16,128 bases of DNA from Acidobacteriota bacterium (GTDB lineage: Bacteria; Acidobacteriota; UBA6911; RPQK01; JAPXNP01), in contig JAUWTT010000028.1 in assembly GCA_030614585.1 (NCBI GenBank), positions 1 through 16,128 on the forward strand. The letters are read 5' to 3'. The first letter of the stretch is position 1. Each line of letters starts with the position of its first letter. Positions 1 to 7,155 of this stretch are shown piece after piece. The notes under the pieces were generated by a model. That model searched no databases. It saw only the letters and a list, made by a program, of their open reading frames with translations, and was not told where the DNA came from. The translations under genes were made by a program, and so were the position numbers.

Positions 1-259
1 GGTGATCGGTGATCGGGGTGACCGTTGCACTCCCCGTGGTCGCTCCCGTTTAAGCCATTAGCGTTTTGGTGTCCGTGGGTGATGGCGTGTATTACTCGCC
101 ATTCGAAAATCAGAAATCGAAAGTATCCTGTCGTTCGTCGCCGGGGGATCTACCACCAAGGATACCAAGCAAACAAGGGGTCTACTCACCCTGTTTACCG
201 GATGGTACTGACCGCGTACATGGGTAACCCCGATTACCGATTACCGATGACCGATGACC
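1..259. repeat. Composite intergenic repeat block with inverted heptamer arms
   Basis: Positions 1-314 hold no convincing gene; the short open frames there have no SD or recognisable protein. The left end (1-23) contains GGTGATC units. Its reverse complement matches 223-245 at 20 of 23 positions, all three differences falling at the same variable base of the unit. After 245 the heptamers continue as two CGATGAC-type units to 259. Inside these arms lie degenerate 9-bp-period units: 64-88 in the TTGGTGTCC orientation and 152-172 in the ACCACCAAG orientation, which are again roughly inverted. The block therefore looks like nested inverted repeats made of short tandem units. It may continue to the left of the window. 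Positions 260-314 hold a C-rich stretch similar to the one at 2243-2262, then the leader of the aminotransferase gene. Confidence 0.6.
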
Positions 260-296
260 AGCCCCCAGTTCCCACCCGTGCCCAAACGTGCCATCA

Positions 297-309
297 TAGA
301 ATCCAGGAG
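297..309 (+). promoter_or_regulatory. Possible -10 hexamer and Shine-Dalgarno for the aminotransferase
   Basis: TAGAAT at 297-302 resembles a sigma70 -10 element, but I see no good -35 at the expected spacing. AGGAG at 305-309 sits 5 bases before the TTG at 315 and is the main reason for choosing that start. The SD is better supported than the promoter. If TAGAAT were the true -10, transcription would start near the SD itself, so the promoter may lie further upstream. Confidence 0.35.
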
Positions 310-314
310 CTACT

Positions 315-1571
315 TTGAAAGGACGTTCTGGAAAAGACAAGCCGACTGATGCTTCTCCCCTCTTCTCCAGCCATGCTTTGAGCGCCACATCCAATTCGAT
401 CAGTGCCCGAGCTCAGGAGATTCAGCCATTCATTGTCATGGAAGTTATGGAAAGGGCGATGGAGATCGAGAAGAGGGGGCGTTCAGTAATCCATCTGGAA
501 GTGGGGGAACCTGATTTCGATACCCCGGAGGTCATTCGCGAAGCCGGCATTCGAGCTATCCGGGATGGTCGGACCCACTACACCCATTCTTTGGGCCTCC
601 TCGAACTGAGAGAAGCCATCGTAGAATGGTACCGGAAGGTCTATCAGGTAGATGTGTCGCCAGAGAACATCATCGTCAGCGTTGGCTGTTCCGGTGCCAT
701 GCTCCTGACCTTCGCTGCGCTCCTTGATCCCGGGAACCGAGTCTTAATCACAGATCCCGGATATCCCTGTTACCCCAAGTTCATCAGGGCCTTCGAAGGT
801 GTGCCGGCTTGTATTCAGGTGAAGGAGGAGGAGGCCTTTCAGTATCCCGTGGAACGCGTTGAGTCAGAGCTGGATTCCAGCACACGGGCACTCGTATTGA
901 ACTCACCTTCGAACCCGACGGGGACTCTGACAACCCCAGAGAGGATAGCGGAACTGGTTCAGGTGTCTGCCGGCAGGGCAACCATCGTTTCGGATGAGAT
1001 TTACCACGGACTGGTTTATGAGGAACGAGCTCATTCGATTCTGGAGTTTACCCAGGAGGCAGTTGTGATCAATGGCTTCTCAAAGCTGTTTGCGATGACT
1101 GGATGGCGGCTCGGCTACGCGATTTTACCTGAGTATCTGGTTCGGCCCGCCCAGAAGCTCCAGCAGAACCTTCTAATTTCCGCGCCTGACTTCGCCCAAT
1201 ATGCTGCGATCGCTGCCTTGAACGAGGCTGCTGATGAGGTCGAAGCGATGAGACGAGAATACGACCGGCGTCGCAAGTTCGTTCTACGCCGTCTGAGTGA
1301 GATAGGACTCGAATTAGGTGCTGAACCCACCGGTGCGTTCTATGTTTTCTTCAATGTCAGCCGCTTCACTAGTCGGGTATACGACTTCGCATTCCAGATT
1401 CTTGAGGAGGCGGGCGTCGCGGTTACCCCCGGCGTTGACTTTGGGGACAATGGTGAGGGTTACCTCCGGATCTGCTACGCGAACTCAATGGAAAAACTCG
1501 AGGATGGAATGAAACGTCTTGAGCAGTTCTTTGAGTGCGCTCAGCCTGTCAGACATTCGGTCAAGAATTAG
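315..1571 (+). CDS. Class I/II PLP-dependent aminotransferase
   Basis: Cytoplasmic fold-type I aminotransferase of 418 residues that moves an amino group between an amino acid and a 2-oxo acid through PLP. Visible motifs are the substrate-binding region EVGEPDFDTP (about 62-71), NPTG (200-203), SDEIY (226-230; Asp227 and Tyr230 contact PLP), the Schiff-base lysine K257 in GFSKLFAMTGWRLGYA, and the carboxylate-binding Arg385 in YLRICYAN. Length is near the family's usual 390-420. The first 35 or so residues are a polar extension before the conserved start of the fold. I chose the TTG at 315 because AGGAG lies 5 bases upstream; an internal ATG at 438 would cut into the conserved N-terminal segment. 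Aspartate, alanine or aromatic aminotransferase are all possible, and the substrate cannot be read from the sequence. A GerMN-domain gene follows after 17 bases and is probably cotranscribed. Confidence 0.93.
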   Translation: MKGRSGKDKPTDASPLFSSHALSATSNSISARAQEIQPFIVMEVMERAMEIEKRGRSVIHLEVGEPDFDTPEVIREAGIRAIRDGRTHYTHSLGLLELREAIVEWYRKVYQVDVSPENIIVSVGCSGAMLLTFAALLDPGNRVLITDPGYPCYPKFIRAFEGVPACIQVKEEEAFQYPVERVESELDSSTRALVLNSPSNPTGTLTTPERIAELVQVSAGRATIVSDEIYHGLVYEERAHSILEFTQEAVVINGFSKLFAMTGWRLGYAILPEYLVRPAQKLQQNLLISAPDFAQYAAIAALNEAADEVEAMRREYDRRRKFVLRRLSEIGLELGAEPTGAFYVFFNVSRFTSRVYDFAFQILEEAGVAVTPGVDFGDNGEGYLRICYANSMEKLEDGMKRLEQFFECAQPVRHSVKN

Positions 1572-1588
1572 ACTCTAGAGGAGGTGTC

Positions 1589-2137
1589 TTGGCCCGGCCC
1601 CGAAAAAAGATACGATCGAAAAAGAAGAATAGAGCCTGGATTTGGAAAGCAATCTCGGTTGTTGCACTCCTCTATCTCATAGGTCTGGGTGTAGTGTGGT
1701 TGCTCGATTTCAAACTCTGGGAGGATCCAGATTCGACCGGTCAGCAGCCTGCGAATATTCAGCTCTTCTTCGGGAATTCTGAACTGGACCCGGAAGCGCT
1801 TGATTGTGGTGCCGTATTCCCCGTCTCTCGGAAACTGACTCCCATTCCGTCAGTCGCCCGTAGCGCATTAACGGAGCTATTGAAGGGGCCAACAACGGAA
1901 GAGGCCGGCCAGGGCTATTACACTTCGATCAATGAGGGAGTCCGGGTTCTGGGGTTGGGTGTCATTAATGGAACAGCACAGATCGATTTCGATCAGAAGT
2001 TTGCGGAAGACGTCGCCGGATCGTGTCAGGTGGAAGCGATTCGGGCTCAGATTACTCAGACGCTCATCCAGTTCCCCTCCGTGAGTAGCGTAGTTATTAC
2101 TGTCGCAGGTGAGGTATCCGAAGCCTTTCAACCGTAA
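1589..2137 (+). CDS. Small membrane-anchored GerMN-domain protein
   Basis: Protein of 182 residues with a very basic N-terminus (ARPRKKIRSKKKNR), one membrane segment at about 19-39, and a GerMN-type domain (PF10646 family) at about 56-175. The domain is recognised from the pattern ALTELLKGPTTEEAGQGYYTS, an INEGVRVLG strand and the AQIDFDQKF segment. GerMN domains occur in the spore germination protein GerM and in many non-spore-forming bacteria, where they are exported or membrane-tethered and probably bind cell-wall or protein partners; no enzyme activity is established. Topology suggests the domain faces the periplasm. The TTG at 1589 is chosen because AGGAGG (1579-1584) lies 4 bases upstream. 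The longer frame from 1535 would overlap the aminotransferase and add an unlikely N-terminus. Its role beside an aminotransferase is unknown. Confidence 0.8.
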   Translation: MARPRKKIRSKKKNRAWIWKAISVVALLYLIGLGVVWLLDFKLWEDPDSTGQQPANIQLFFGNSELDPEALDCGAVFPVSRKLTPIPSVARSALTELLKGPTTEEAGQGYYTSINEGVRVLGLGVINGTAQIDFDQKFAEDVAGSCQVEAIRAQITQTLIQFPSVSSVVITVAGEVSEAFQP

Positions 2138-2153
2138 AACGTCGGCGGGTTTC

Positions 2154-2241
2154 CTTTGTGATCTTTGCGTTCTTGGCGTGAAATGTATTCGCCCTGTTCG
2201 TTCACGGGACCCCTATAACTGATTACCGATTACCGATTACC
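2154..2241. repeat. 9-bp-period repeat followed by three GATTACC heptamers
   Basis: The gap between the GerMN gene and ispG contains three adjacent 9-base units at 2154-2180 (CTTTGTGAT, CTTTGCGTT, CTTGGCGTG). Three exact GATTACC units follow at 2221-2241, then a C-rich tail. The same order, 9-bp family then ACCGATT-type heptamers, appears at 152-259 and 13141-13224. The stretch has no coding character. Confidence 0.7.
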
Positions 2242-2284
2242 GCCCACCGTCCCCAATTCCACCACCGGAGGAGTTGCGCTGGTG

Positions 2285-2290
2285 TAGAAT
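2285..2290 (+). promoter_or_regulatory. Possible -10 element just upstream of ispG
   Basis: TAGAAT lies 8 bases before the ispG ATG. A GGAGGAG-like sequence at 2267-2273 is 25 bases from the ATG, too far to act as its SD. If TAGAAT is a working -10, the transcript would start at or next to the ATG and be leaderless. No good -35 is visible. Confidence 0.25.
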
Positions 2291-2298
2291 CTTTTGTC

Positions 2299-3516
2299 AT
2301 GTTCCGTCGGCGGAAAAGCATCGAGGTTGATGTCGGAGGAGTGAAGATCGGTTCCGACTACCCGATTGTCGTCCAGTCGATGACCAATACCGACACGGCT
2401 GATGTCGAGAGGACAGTTGAGCAAATCTGCGAACTCGAGGCAGCCGGGTCAGAATTAGTCAGGGTAACCGTCAATACGGATGAGGCGGCTCTCGCAGTTC
2501 CGGAGATTGTAGATCGCCTGGCTGAGAAGGGGAGTGAGATTCCCGTCATCGGCGACTTCCATTACAACGGACATCTGCTATTAACTCGGCATCGGGAGTG
2601 TGCCTTGCGGCTTGCCAAGTATCGGATCAACCCTGGGAACGTCGGGATGGGGCGTCACTGGGACCGGAACTTCGCCCAGATGATTGAAGTTGCCATCGAG
2701 CATAAGAAGTCGGTTCGAATCGGTGTGAACTGGGGGTCATTGGATCAAAAACTTCTCGCCAGGCTGATGGATGAGAATGCGGAACGGCCAGATCCAAAAG
2801 ACTCGGCCGAAGTGATGCGAGAAGCCATCGTTTTGAGCTGTTTGGAGTCAGCGCATGCAGCGGAGGAAATCGGCCTGCCCCACAATCAGATCATACTGAG
2901 CGCCAAAGTCTCGTCGGTCCCTGAGCTCGTGAGCATTTATCGGAGCCTGGGTCGCCGTTGTGACTATCCTCTGCATCTGGGTCTCACTGAGGCTGGAATG
3001 GGAGACCGTGGGATTGTGGCGAGTGCCGCGGGCCTGGCTGTTCTGCTCGAGGAAGGAATCGGAGACACAATCCGCGTCAGCTTGACACCTGACCCCGGGG
3101 CCCCGAGATCCCGTGAAGTGTTGGTGGCCCAGCAAGTCCTGCAGGTTCTGGGGATACGTCATTTTGTTCCACAGGTGAGCGCCTGCCCGGGGTGTGGAAG
3201 GACAACCAGCACCTTTTTCCAGCAACTGGCCAATCAGGTCCAGTCTTATCTGACTGAGGCAATCGCCCAGTGGAGGTCAACCTATCCAGGGGTTGAGGCG
3301 CTCACGGTGGCTGTTATGGGTTGTGTAGTCAACGGGCCAGGTGAGTCGAAGCAAGCAGATATAGGCATCTCTCTGCCGGGGACAGGGGAAGAACCGAAAG
3401 CTCCCGTTTATGTTGACGGGCGCCACTTCGTGACATTGAAAGGTTCGAGGATTGCTGAAGACTTCATCGAGGTTCTGGCTCAGTATGTGGAGGAGCGTTT
3501 TGGCCGGGAGAGCTAG
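2299..3516 (+). CDS. ispG: 4-hydroxy-3-methylbut-2-enyl diphosphate synthase IspG (GcpE)
   Basis: Penultimate enzyme of the MEP isoprenoid pathway. It reductively converts 2-C-methyl-D-erythritol 2,4-cyclodiphosphate to HMBPP using a [4Fe-4S] cluster in the cytoplasm. The 405-residue protein opens with the family pattern RKSIEVDVGGVKIG and YPIVVQSMTNTDT (21-33), carries VIGDFHYN (83-90) and the YRINPGNVG segment (108-116), and ends with the cluster site: Cys296 and Cys299 in CPGCGRTTSTFF, Cys342 in MGCVVNGPGE, and Glu349, the fourth ligand. It is the short bacterial type without the large plant/Chlamydia insert, slightly longer than the E. coli enzyme (372). ATG 2299 is the only sensible start; no in-frame alternative lies upstream, and the expected SD is missing. 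It appears to be a single-gene unit between repeat-containing spacers. Confidence 0.97.
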   Translation: MFRRRKSIEVDVGGVKIGSDYPIVVQSMTNTDTADVERTVEQICELEAAGSELVRVTVNTDEAALAVPEIVDRLAEKGSEIPVIGDFHYNGHLLLTRHRECALRLAKYRINPGNVGMGRHWDRNFAQMIEVAIEHKKSVRIGVNWGSLDQKLLARLMDENAERPDPKDSAEVMREAIVLSCLESAHAAEEIGLPHNQIILSAKVSSVPELVSIYRSLGRRCDYPLHLGLTEAGMGDRGIVASAAGLAVLLEEGIGDTIRVSLTPDPGAPRSREVLVAQQVLQVLGIRHFVPQVSACPGCGRTTSTFFQQLANQVQSYLTEAIAQWRSTYPGVEALTVAVMGCVVNGPGESKQADIGISLPGTGEEPKAPVYVDGRHFVTLKGSRIAEDFIEVLAQYVEERFGRES

Positions 3517-3527
3517 CCCGTAGTCAC

Positions 3528-3543
3528 CACTTCGTGAGAAGTG
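3528..3543 (+). terminator. Small hairpin after ispG (weak terminator candidate)
   Basis: CACTTC (3528-3533) and GAAGTG (3538-3543) form a perfect 6-bp stem with a GTGA loop, 11 bases after the ispG stop codon. GCCC (3516-3519) and GGGC (3546-3549) could extend it past internal loops. No T-run follows, so it is not a classical intrinsic terminator; it could protect the 3' end or assist Rho-dependent ending. Confidence 0.35.
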
Positions 3544-3635
3544 TGGGCTGGTGCGGGAATCTGTGTCGTGGAAAGGATGTATTGAATCCATTTCTAGTGC
3601 GAAGCTACGGAGGCCGGCGTTCTCTTTCAGCTTCG

Positions 3636-3660
3636 TCTGGTGTCTTTGTGATGTCCAGGG
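3636..3660 (+). repeat. Degenerate 9-bp-period repeat
   Basis: The segment around GGTGTCTTTGTGATGTCC in the ispG-ABC spacer resembles the CTTTGTGAT units at 2154-2180. It is short and degenerate, so membership in the repeat family is tentative. The rest of the 3517-3794 spacer shows no gene, only two hairpins and a TAGAAT at 3698. Confidence 0.35.
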
Positions 3661-3730
3661 GTTCGAGTTTTTTTCCACACGTTCCAGCCAAGTCTAGTAG
3701 AATCAGAGGTCTCAAAAGGGTGATTCCTTA

Positions 3731-3751
3731 GGAACCGGCCGCCCCGGTTCC
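3731..3751 (+). promoter_or_regulatory. Strong GC hairpin in the leader of the ABC operon
   Basis: GGAACCGG (3731-3738) and CCGGTTCC (3744-3751) form a perfect 8-bp stem with a 5-base CCGCC loop, ending 43 bases before the ABC ATPase start. The downstream sequence is AT-rich (AATATCTCTTAA) but has no true T-run. It could be a 5' leader structure, an attenuator-like element or a terminator for upstream transcription; the sequence alone does not decide. Confidence 0.45.
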
Positions 3752-3794
3752 AATATCTCTTAACCAGTAAGGGACAGAATGAGGGGGATTAGCA

Positions 3795-4739
3795 GTGATC
3801 CAAGTGGAAAACCTTACGAAGCGGTACGGAAGATATACCGCAATTAACAACGTCAGCTTCGAGGTTGCGAGAGGAGAAATCCTGGGTTTTCTAGGCCCCA
3901 ACGGAGCTGGGAAAACGACAACGATGCGAGTTCTTGCCGGGTTTTTCCCTGCTTCTCAAGGCCGGGCACGGGTAGCCGGGTACGATGTTTTTGAAGAACC
4001 GCTTGAAGTGAAACGCCGAGTCGGTTATTTACCGGAAAACCCTCCACTCTACACAGAGATGACCGTGGACAGCTACTTGTCCTTTGTGGCTCGGATCAAG
4101 GGTGTTCCTGCATCCGACCTGGGTGAGCGTCTGGAGTACTCGAAGGAGCGCTGTGGTCTACCAAACGAGGGAACCCGCCTGATTAAGCACCTGTCCAAGG
4201 GTTATCGACAGCGAGTTGGCCTTGCCCAGGCGCTGATTCATGACCCGGAGGTGCTGATTCTGGACGAGCCGACGATCGGGCTTGACCCCAATCAGATCAG
4301 TGAGGTTCGTGAGTTGATCAGGAGTCTCGGGGGTGACCACACCATCATTCTGTCGACACACATCCTTCCCGAAGTGAGTATGACCTGTGGGCGAGTGATT
4401 ATTATCAACGAAGGGAAAATCGTTGCAGTCGATACTCCTGAAAACCTGACGCGACAGCTCAGTGGTGGACAGCGTATCAAACTTGAAGTTGCGGGACGAG
4501 TCGATCAACTCTCCACTCTGTTGGGTGGCGTGAATGGAGTCCAGACCGTTGGAAGCCTCGAGGAAGCTGACGGGAGGATCCGAGTCTGGGTCGAGTCCGC
4601 AGCGGGCACCGAGATCCGGCACCTGCTCGCTCGAACGCTTGTCGAATCCGGATTCGAGCTTTATCAGATTCATGCCGAAGGGAGAACCCTGGAAGAAGTG
4701 TTTAAGGAACTGACGACGAAGGAGGAGGCGGCGGCATGA
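3795..4739 (+). CDS. ABC transporter ATPase, GldA-like
   Basis: Cytoplasmic ATPase subunit (314 residues) powering the downstream ABC-2 permease. The nucleotide-binding domain covers about 1-220: Walker A GPNGAGKT (34-41, Lys40), signature LSKGYRQR (133-140), Walker B LILDEP (154-159, catalytic Glu158) and switch His189 in STHI. The Q-loop region reads GYLPENPPLY, with Glu81 where many ABC ATPases have Gln; this pattern is typical of GldA/CcmA-like members. The C-terminal 90 residues form the accessory tail common in this subfamily. The GTG start at 3795 is preceded by a GAGGGGG SD-like run (3781-3787). The stop overlaps the next start (ATGA at 4736-4739), so translation is probably coupled. 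Bacteroidota GldA is linked to gliding, but similar ATPases are widespread in non-gliders; the substrate is unknown. Confidence 0.93.
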   Translation: MIQVENLTKRYGRYTAINNVSFEVARGEILGFLGPNGAGKTTTMRVLAGFFPASQGRARVAGYDVFEEPLEVKRRVGYLPENPPLYTEMTVDSYLSFVARIKGVPASDLGERLEYSKERCGLPNEGTRLIKHLSKGYRQRVGLAQALIHDPEVLILDEPTIGLDPNQISEVRELIRSLGGDHTIILSTHILPEVSMTCGRVIIINEGKIVAVDTPENLTRQLSGGQRIKLEVAGRVDQLSTLLGGVNGVQTVGSLEEADGRIRVWVESAAGTEIRHLLARTLVESGFELYQIHAEGRTLEEVFKELTTKEEAAA

Positions 4740-5509
4740 GGAATTATCTCGCACTCCTCGGAAAGGAACTGAATACGCTCTTCGTTAGTCCCATTGCCTA
4801 TACCGTCTTGGCAGTCTTCTATGCGGTTTCGGGGTACTTTTTCTACATCATTCTGAGTTTCTTCGTTCAGCAGTCTTCGATGCGGCAAATGGGTCCTTCA
4901 CCCTTTCCCATGGACGTTCCAGGACTGGTCATGGCGAGCTACCTGGGTGTTCTGAGTACGATTCTGCTTTTCCTGTTGCCGATGGTAACAATGGGGATCT
5001 TTGCGGAGGAGCGCAAGAGAGGGACGATTGAGCTGCTCTTGACTTCGCCAATCACCCGGCTTCAGCTGATTCTGGGGAAATTCTCTGCAGCAATGATCTT
5101 CCTGATGGTGATGCTGGTGCCGGCTGCTCTTAAGATTCTGCTCTTGTTCCTGTATAGCGACCCGGCTCCCTCGCCGAGTCCTTACCTGGTCGCTCTGCTG
5201 GGAGTGTTACTTCTGGGTGGGGCACTTATGGCGATCGGGCTCTTTGTTTCGTCTCTTACAGAGAATCAGATTGTGGCTGCGGCAGCTACCTTCGGGATAT
5301 TCATCATACTGTGGGTTTTGGATGCTAGTGCTGAGAGCAGTACGACGATATGGAACGAGACCTTGCGGTATCTCGCTGTCCTCAATCATTACGAAGATTT
5401 CACGAAAGGGATAATCGACACTCAACATCTCGTCTTCTATCTCTCTTTCGTTTGCCTGGGATTGTTTTTGACCTCGTTGTCACTCGATTCGGAGAAATGG
5501 AGGAGCTGA
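4736..5509 (+). CDS. ABC-2 type permease, GldF-like
   Basis: Inner-membrane subunit of 257 residues with about six hydrophobic segments (near 20-44, 65-90, 110-138, 148-172, 177-196 and 231-249). The loop EERKRGTIELLLTSP (91-105), with charged residues then TIELLLTSP, is the coupling motif seen in GldF/CcmB-like ABC-2 permeases of ABC exporters. The start overlaps the ATPase stop as ATGA, and the GldG-like gene begins 2 bases after its stop. Length matches the GldF family (about 240-260). It should form the membrane channel with the ATPase; which molecule passes is not readable. Confidence 0.9.
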   Translation: MRNYLALLGKELNTLFVSPIAYTVLAVFYAVSGYFFYIILSFFVQQSSMRQMGPSPFPMDVPGLVMASYLGVLSTILLFLLPMVTMGIFAEERKRGTIELLLTSPITRLQLILGKFSAAMIFLMVMLVPAALKILLLFLYSDPAPSPSPYLVALLGVLLLGGALMAIGLFVSSLTENQIVAAAATFGIFIILWVLDASAESSTTIWNETLRYLAVLNHYEDFTKGIIDTQHLVFYLSFVCLGLFLTSLSLDSEKWRS

Positions 5510-5510
5510 C

Positions 5511-7151
5511 GTGTTGAGGAAAGTAATAGACAACTTTGGCTTGGTTGGTGTCGTTGTACTGATGGCGGGGTTCTGGCTGTATTCCATTTCGAATCTCTGG
5601 GACTGGAAGGCTCTTGGGGCGGTTGGCGCTGGTGCCGTCCTTCTCCTCATTTATCTGGTAGTCAACCTGAGCAAGGTTCGAGCGGCCATGGGGAGCCGTT
5701 CTGCACGCTTTGGCGGTATGGCATTCGCGACACTTATCCTGGGTCTGGGAATCCTTGCCCTCGTGAACTTCTTGAATTATCGGCACCATAAGCGCATTGA
5801 TCTGTCTGAGGGCAGGGTAAATACCTTGTCAAGCCAGACGGTCAAGGTGCTCGAAAACCTGGACCAGGAAATCAAGGTCACTGGTTTTTTTGAGGATGAG
5901 CAGGAAGGGCTGGGCTTTGGAGACTTGGCGCGGAGATATCGTTACGTGACCTCGAAGATCGACTACGAAGTCGTAGACCCTTTGAAGGATCCTGGCAAGG
6001 TGGCCCGATACGAGATCACGAGGAATGGTCAGGTTGTCGTTGCAGGGTCAAGCAAGCAGGAGATGATCGAGGATGCGACCGAAGAGAAGCTCACGAATGC
6101 CATCATTAAGGTTACCCGCGACCTTGAGAAGGTGGTCTACTTTCTCACCGGCCACGGAGAGCACGATCTGAATATGTCCGAGCCCGAGGGATATTCAACC
6201 GTCGAAAACGAAATCCAGAAGCAGAACTACCGAGTGGAATCCTACAATCTGGCTCAGGAAAACAAGATTCCGGAAAACGCTTCCGTGATTGTATCGGCCG
6301 GTCCCAAGGTGGATTTCTTCCCCAATGAAGTGGAACTTTTGAAAGAGTATCTAGCTTCGGGAGGCAAATTCCTCCTCCTTACCGATCCTGAATCTGAAGC
6401 TGAGATGAACAAATTCCTTGAACCGTACGGAATTCAATTGAGGAACGATTTTGTTGTAGATGCCACAGGGCTTGGACAACTGTTCGGCTTTGGGGCCGGA
6501 GCTCCGCTTGGTGTTGATTATGCCGCCCATCCGATTACCGAGGATTTCCAGAAGACTATGAGCATCTTTCCCGGAACCAGAAGTGTTTCCGCCGTCGCGA
6601 GCGAGCTCGACTACGTGACAACTGAGCTGGTTCGTTCTTCGCCGCAGAGCTGGGGTGAGGTCGAAATCGAGGCGGAAGAAGTCTCATTTGATGAGCAACT
6701 CGACACGGGCGGCCCGGTCGCATTGGCTGTCTTGGCTGTCAAGTCGGTCTCTAAGGAAGACTCGGAAGAGGCTCCGGAAGAGGGGGAAGAAGGCAACGAA
6801 GCAGCTTCAGAGGATGCTGCGGGTGAGCCTGATGAATCTCCAGAAGATGAGGGAAGTGAAACGGAAGAGAGCCAGTCTTTGGAGTCGCGTATTGTGGTCT
6901 TCGGAGACTCCGAGTTTGCTTCCAACGCTTACTTTGGAACCGCTGTCAATGGGGACCTGTTTCTGAACGTCGTCAGTTGGCTGGCCGAAGATACAGACCT
7001 TCTCTCGATTCGGCCAAAGGACCCTGAGAATAGGACGATTACGTTGACGCAGGCAGATTCGCGGATGATCTTCTGGGCAACTGTAGTTCTGTTCCCATTG
7101 GCGACGCTTGTGTTTGGCATTGCTGTTTGGAATCGGCGTAGGTCGGAGTAA
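5511..7151 (+). CDS. GldG-like ABC transporter auxiliary protein
   Basis: Membrane protein of 546 residues in the GldG / ABC_transp_aux family (PF09822-like). Hydrophobic segments lie at about 11-27, 36-52 and 68-87, with one at 519-539 near the C-terminus, so the large central part (about 90-515) should be periplasmic. Recognisable family features are the RIDLSEGRVNTLSSQTVKVL entry after the third segment (95-114), YFLTGHGEHDL (210-220), LASGGKFLLLTDPE (281-294) and IVVFGDSEFASN (461-472). An acidic, low-complexity stretch at about 415-457, rich in Glu, Ser, Ala and Asp, interrupts the domain. The GTG start is supported by AGGAG (5501-5505), 5 bases away. The following DUF4340 gene starts 4 bases after the stop. 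It is probably the extracytoplasmic partner of the permease. Confidence 0.88.
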   Translation: MLRKVIDNFGLVGVVVLMAGFWLYSISNLWDWKALGAVGAGAVLLLIYLVVNLSKVRAAMGSRSARFGGMAFATLILGLGILALVNFLNYRHHKRIDLSEGRVNTLSSQTVKVLENLDQEIKVTGFFEDEQEGLGFGDLARRYRYVTSKIDYEVVDPLKDPGKVARYEITRNGQVVVAGSSKQEMIEDATEEKLTNAIIKVTRDLEKVVYFLTGHGEHDLNMSEPEGYSTVENEIQKQNYRVESYNLAQENKIPENASVIVSAGPKVDFFPNEVELLKEYLASGGKFLLLTDPESEAEMNKFLEPYGIQLRNDFVVDATGLGQLFGFGAGAPLGVDYAAHPITEDFQKTMSIFPGTRSVSAVASELDYVTTELVRSSPQSWGEVEIEAEEVSFDEQLDTGGPVALAVLAVKSVSKEDSEEAPEEGEEGNEAASEDAAGEPDESPEDEGSETEESQSLESRIVVFGDSEFASNAYFGTAVNGDLFLNVVSWLAEDTDLLSIRPKDPENRTITLTQADSRMIFWATVVLFPLATLVFGIAVWNRRRSE

Positions 7152-7155
7152 GACA

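Noticed and set aside
25..318. Open frame of 97 codons on the plus strand in the left spacer
   Set aside because: It runs through the repeat block, has no SD and no protein-like pattern; its composition follows the heptamers.
3795..7151. Complete gliding-motility system
   Set aside because: Only GldA/F/G-like parts are present; other gliding genes are absent from the window and these three families are widespread in non-gliders.
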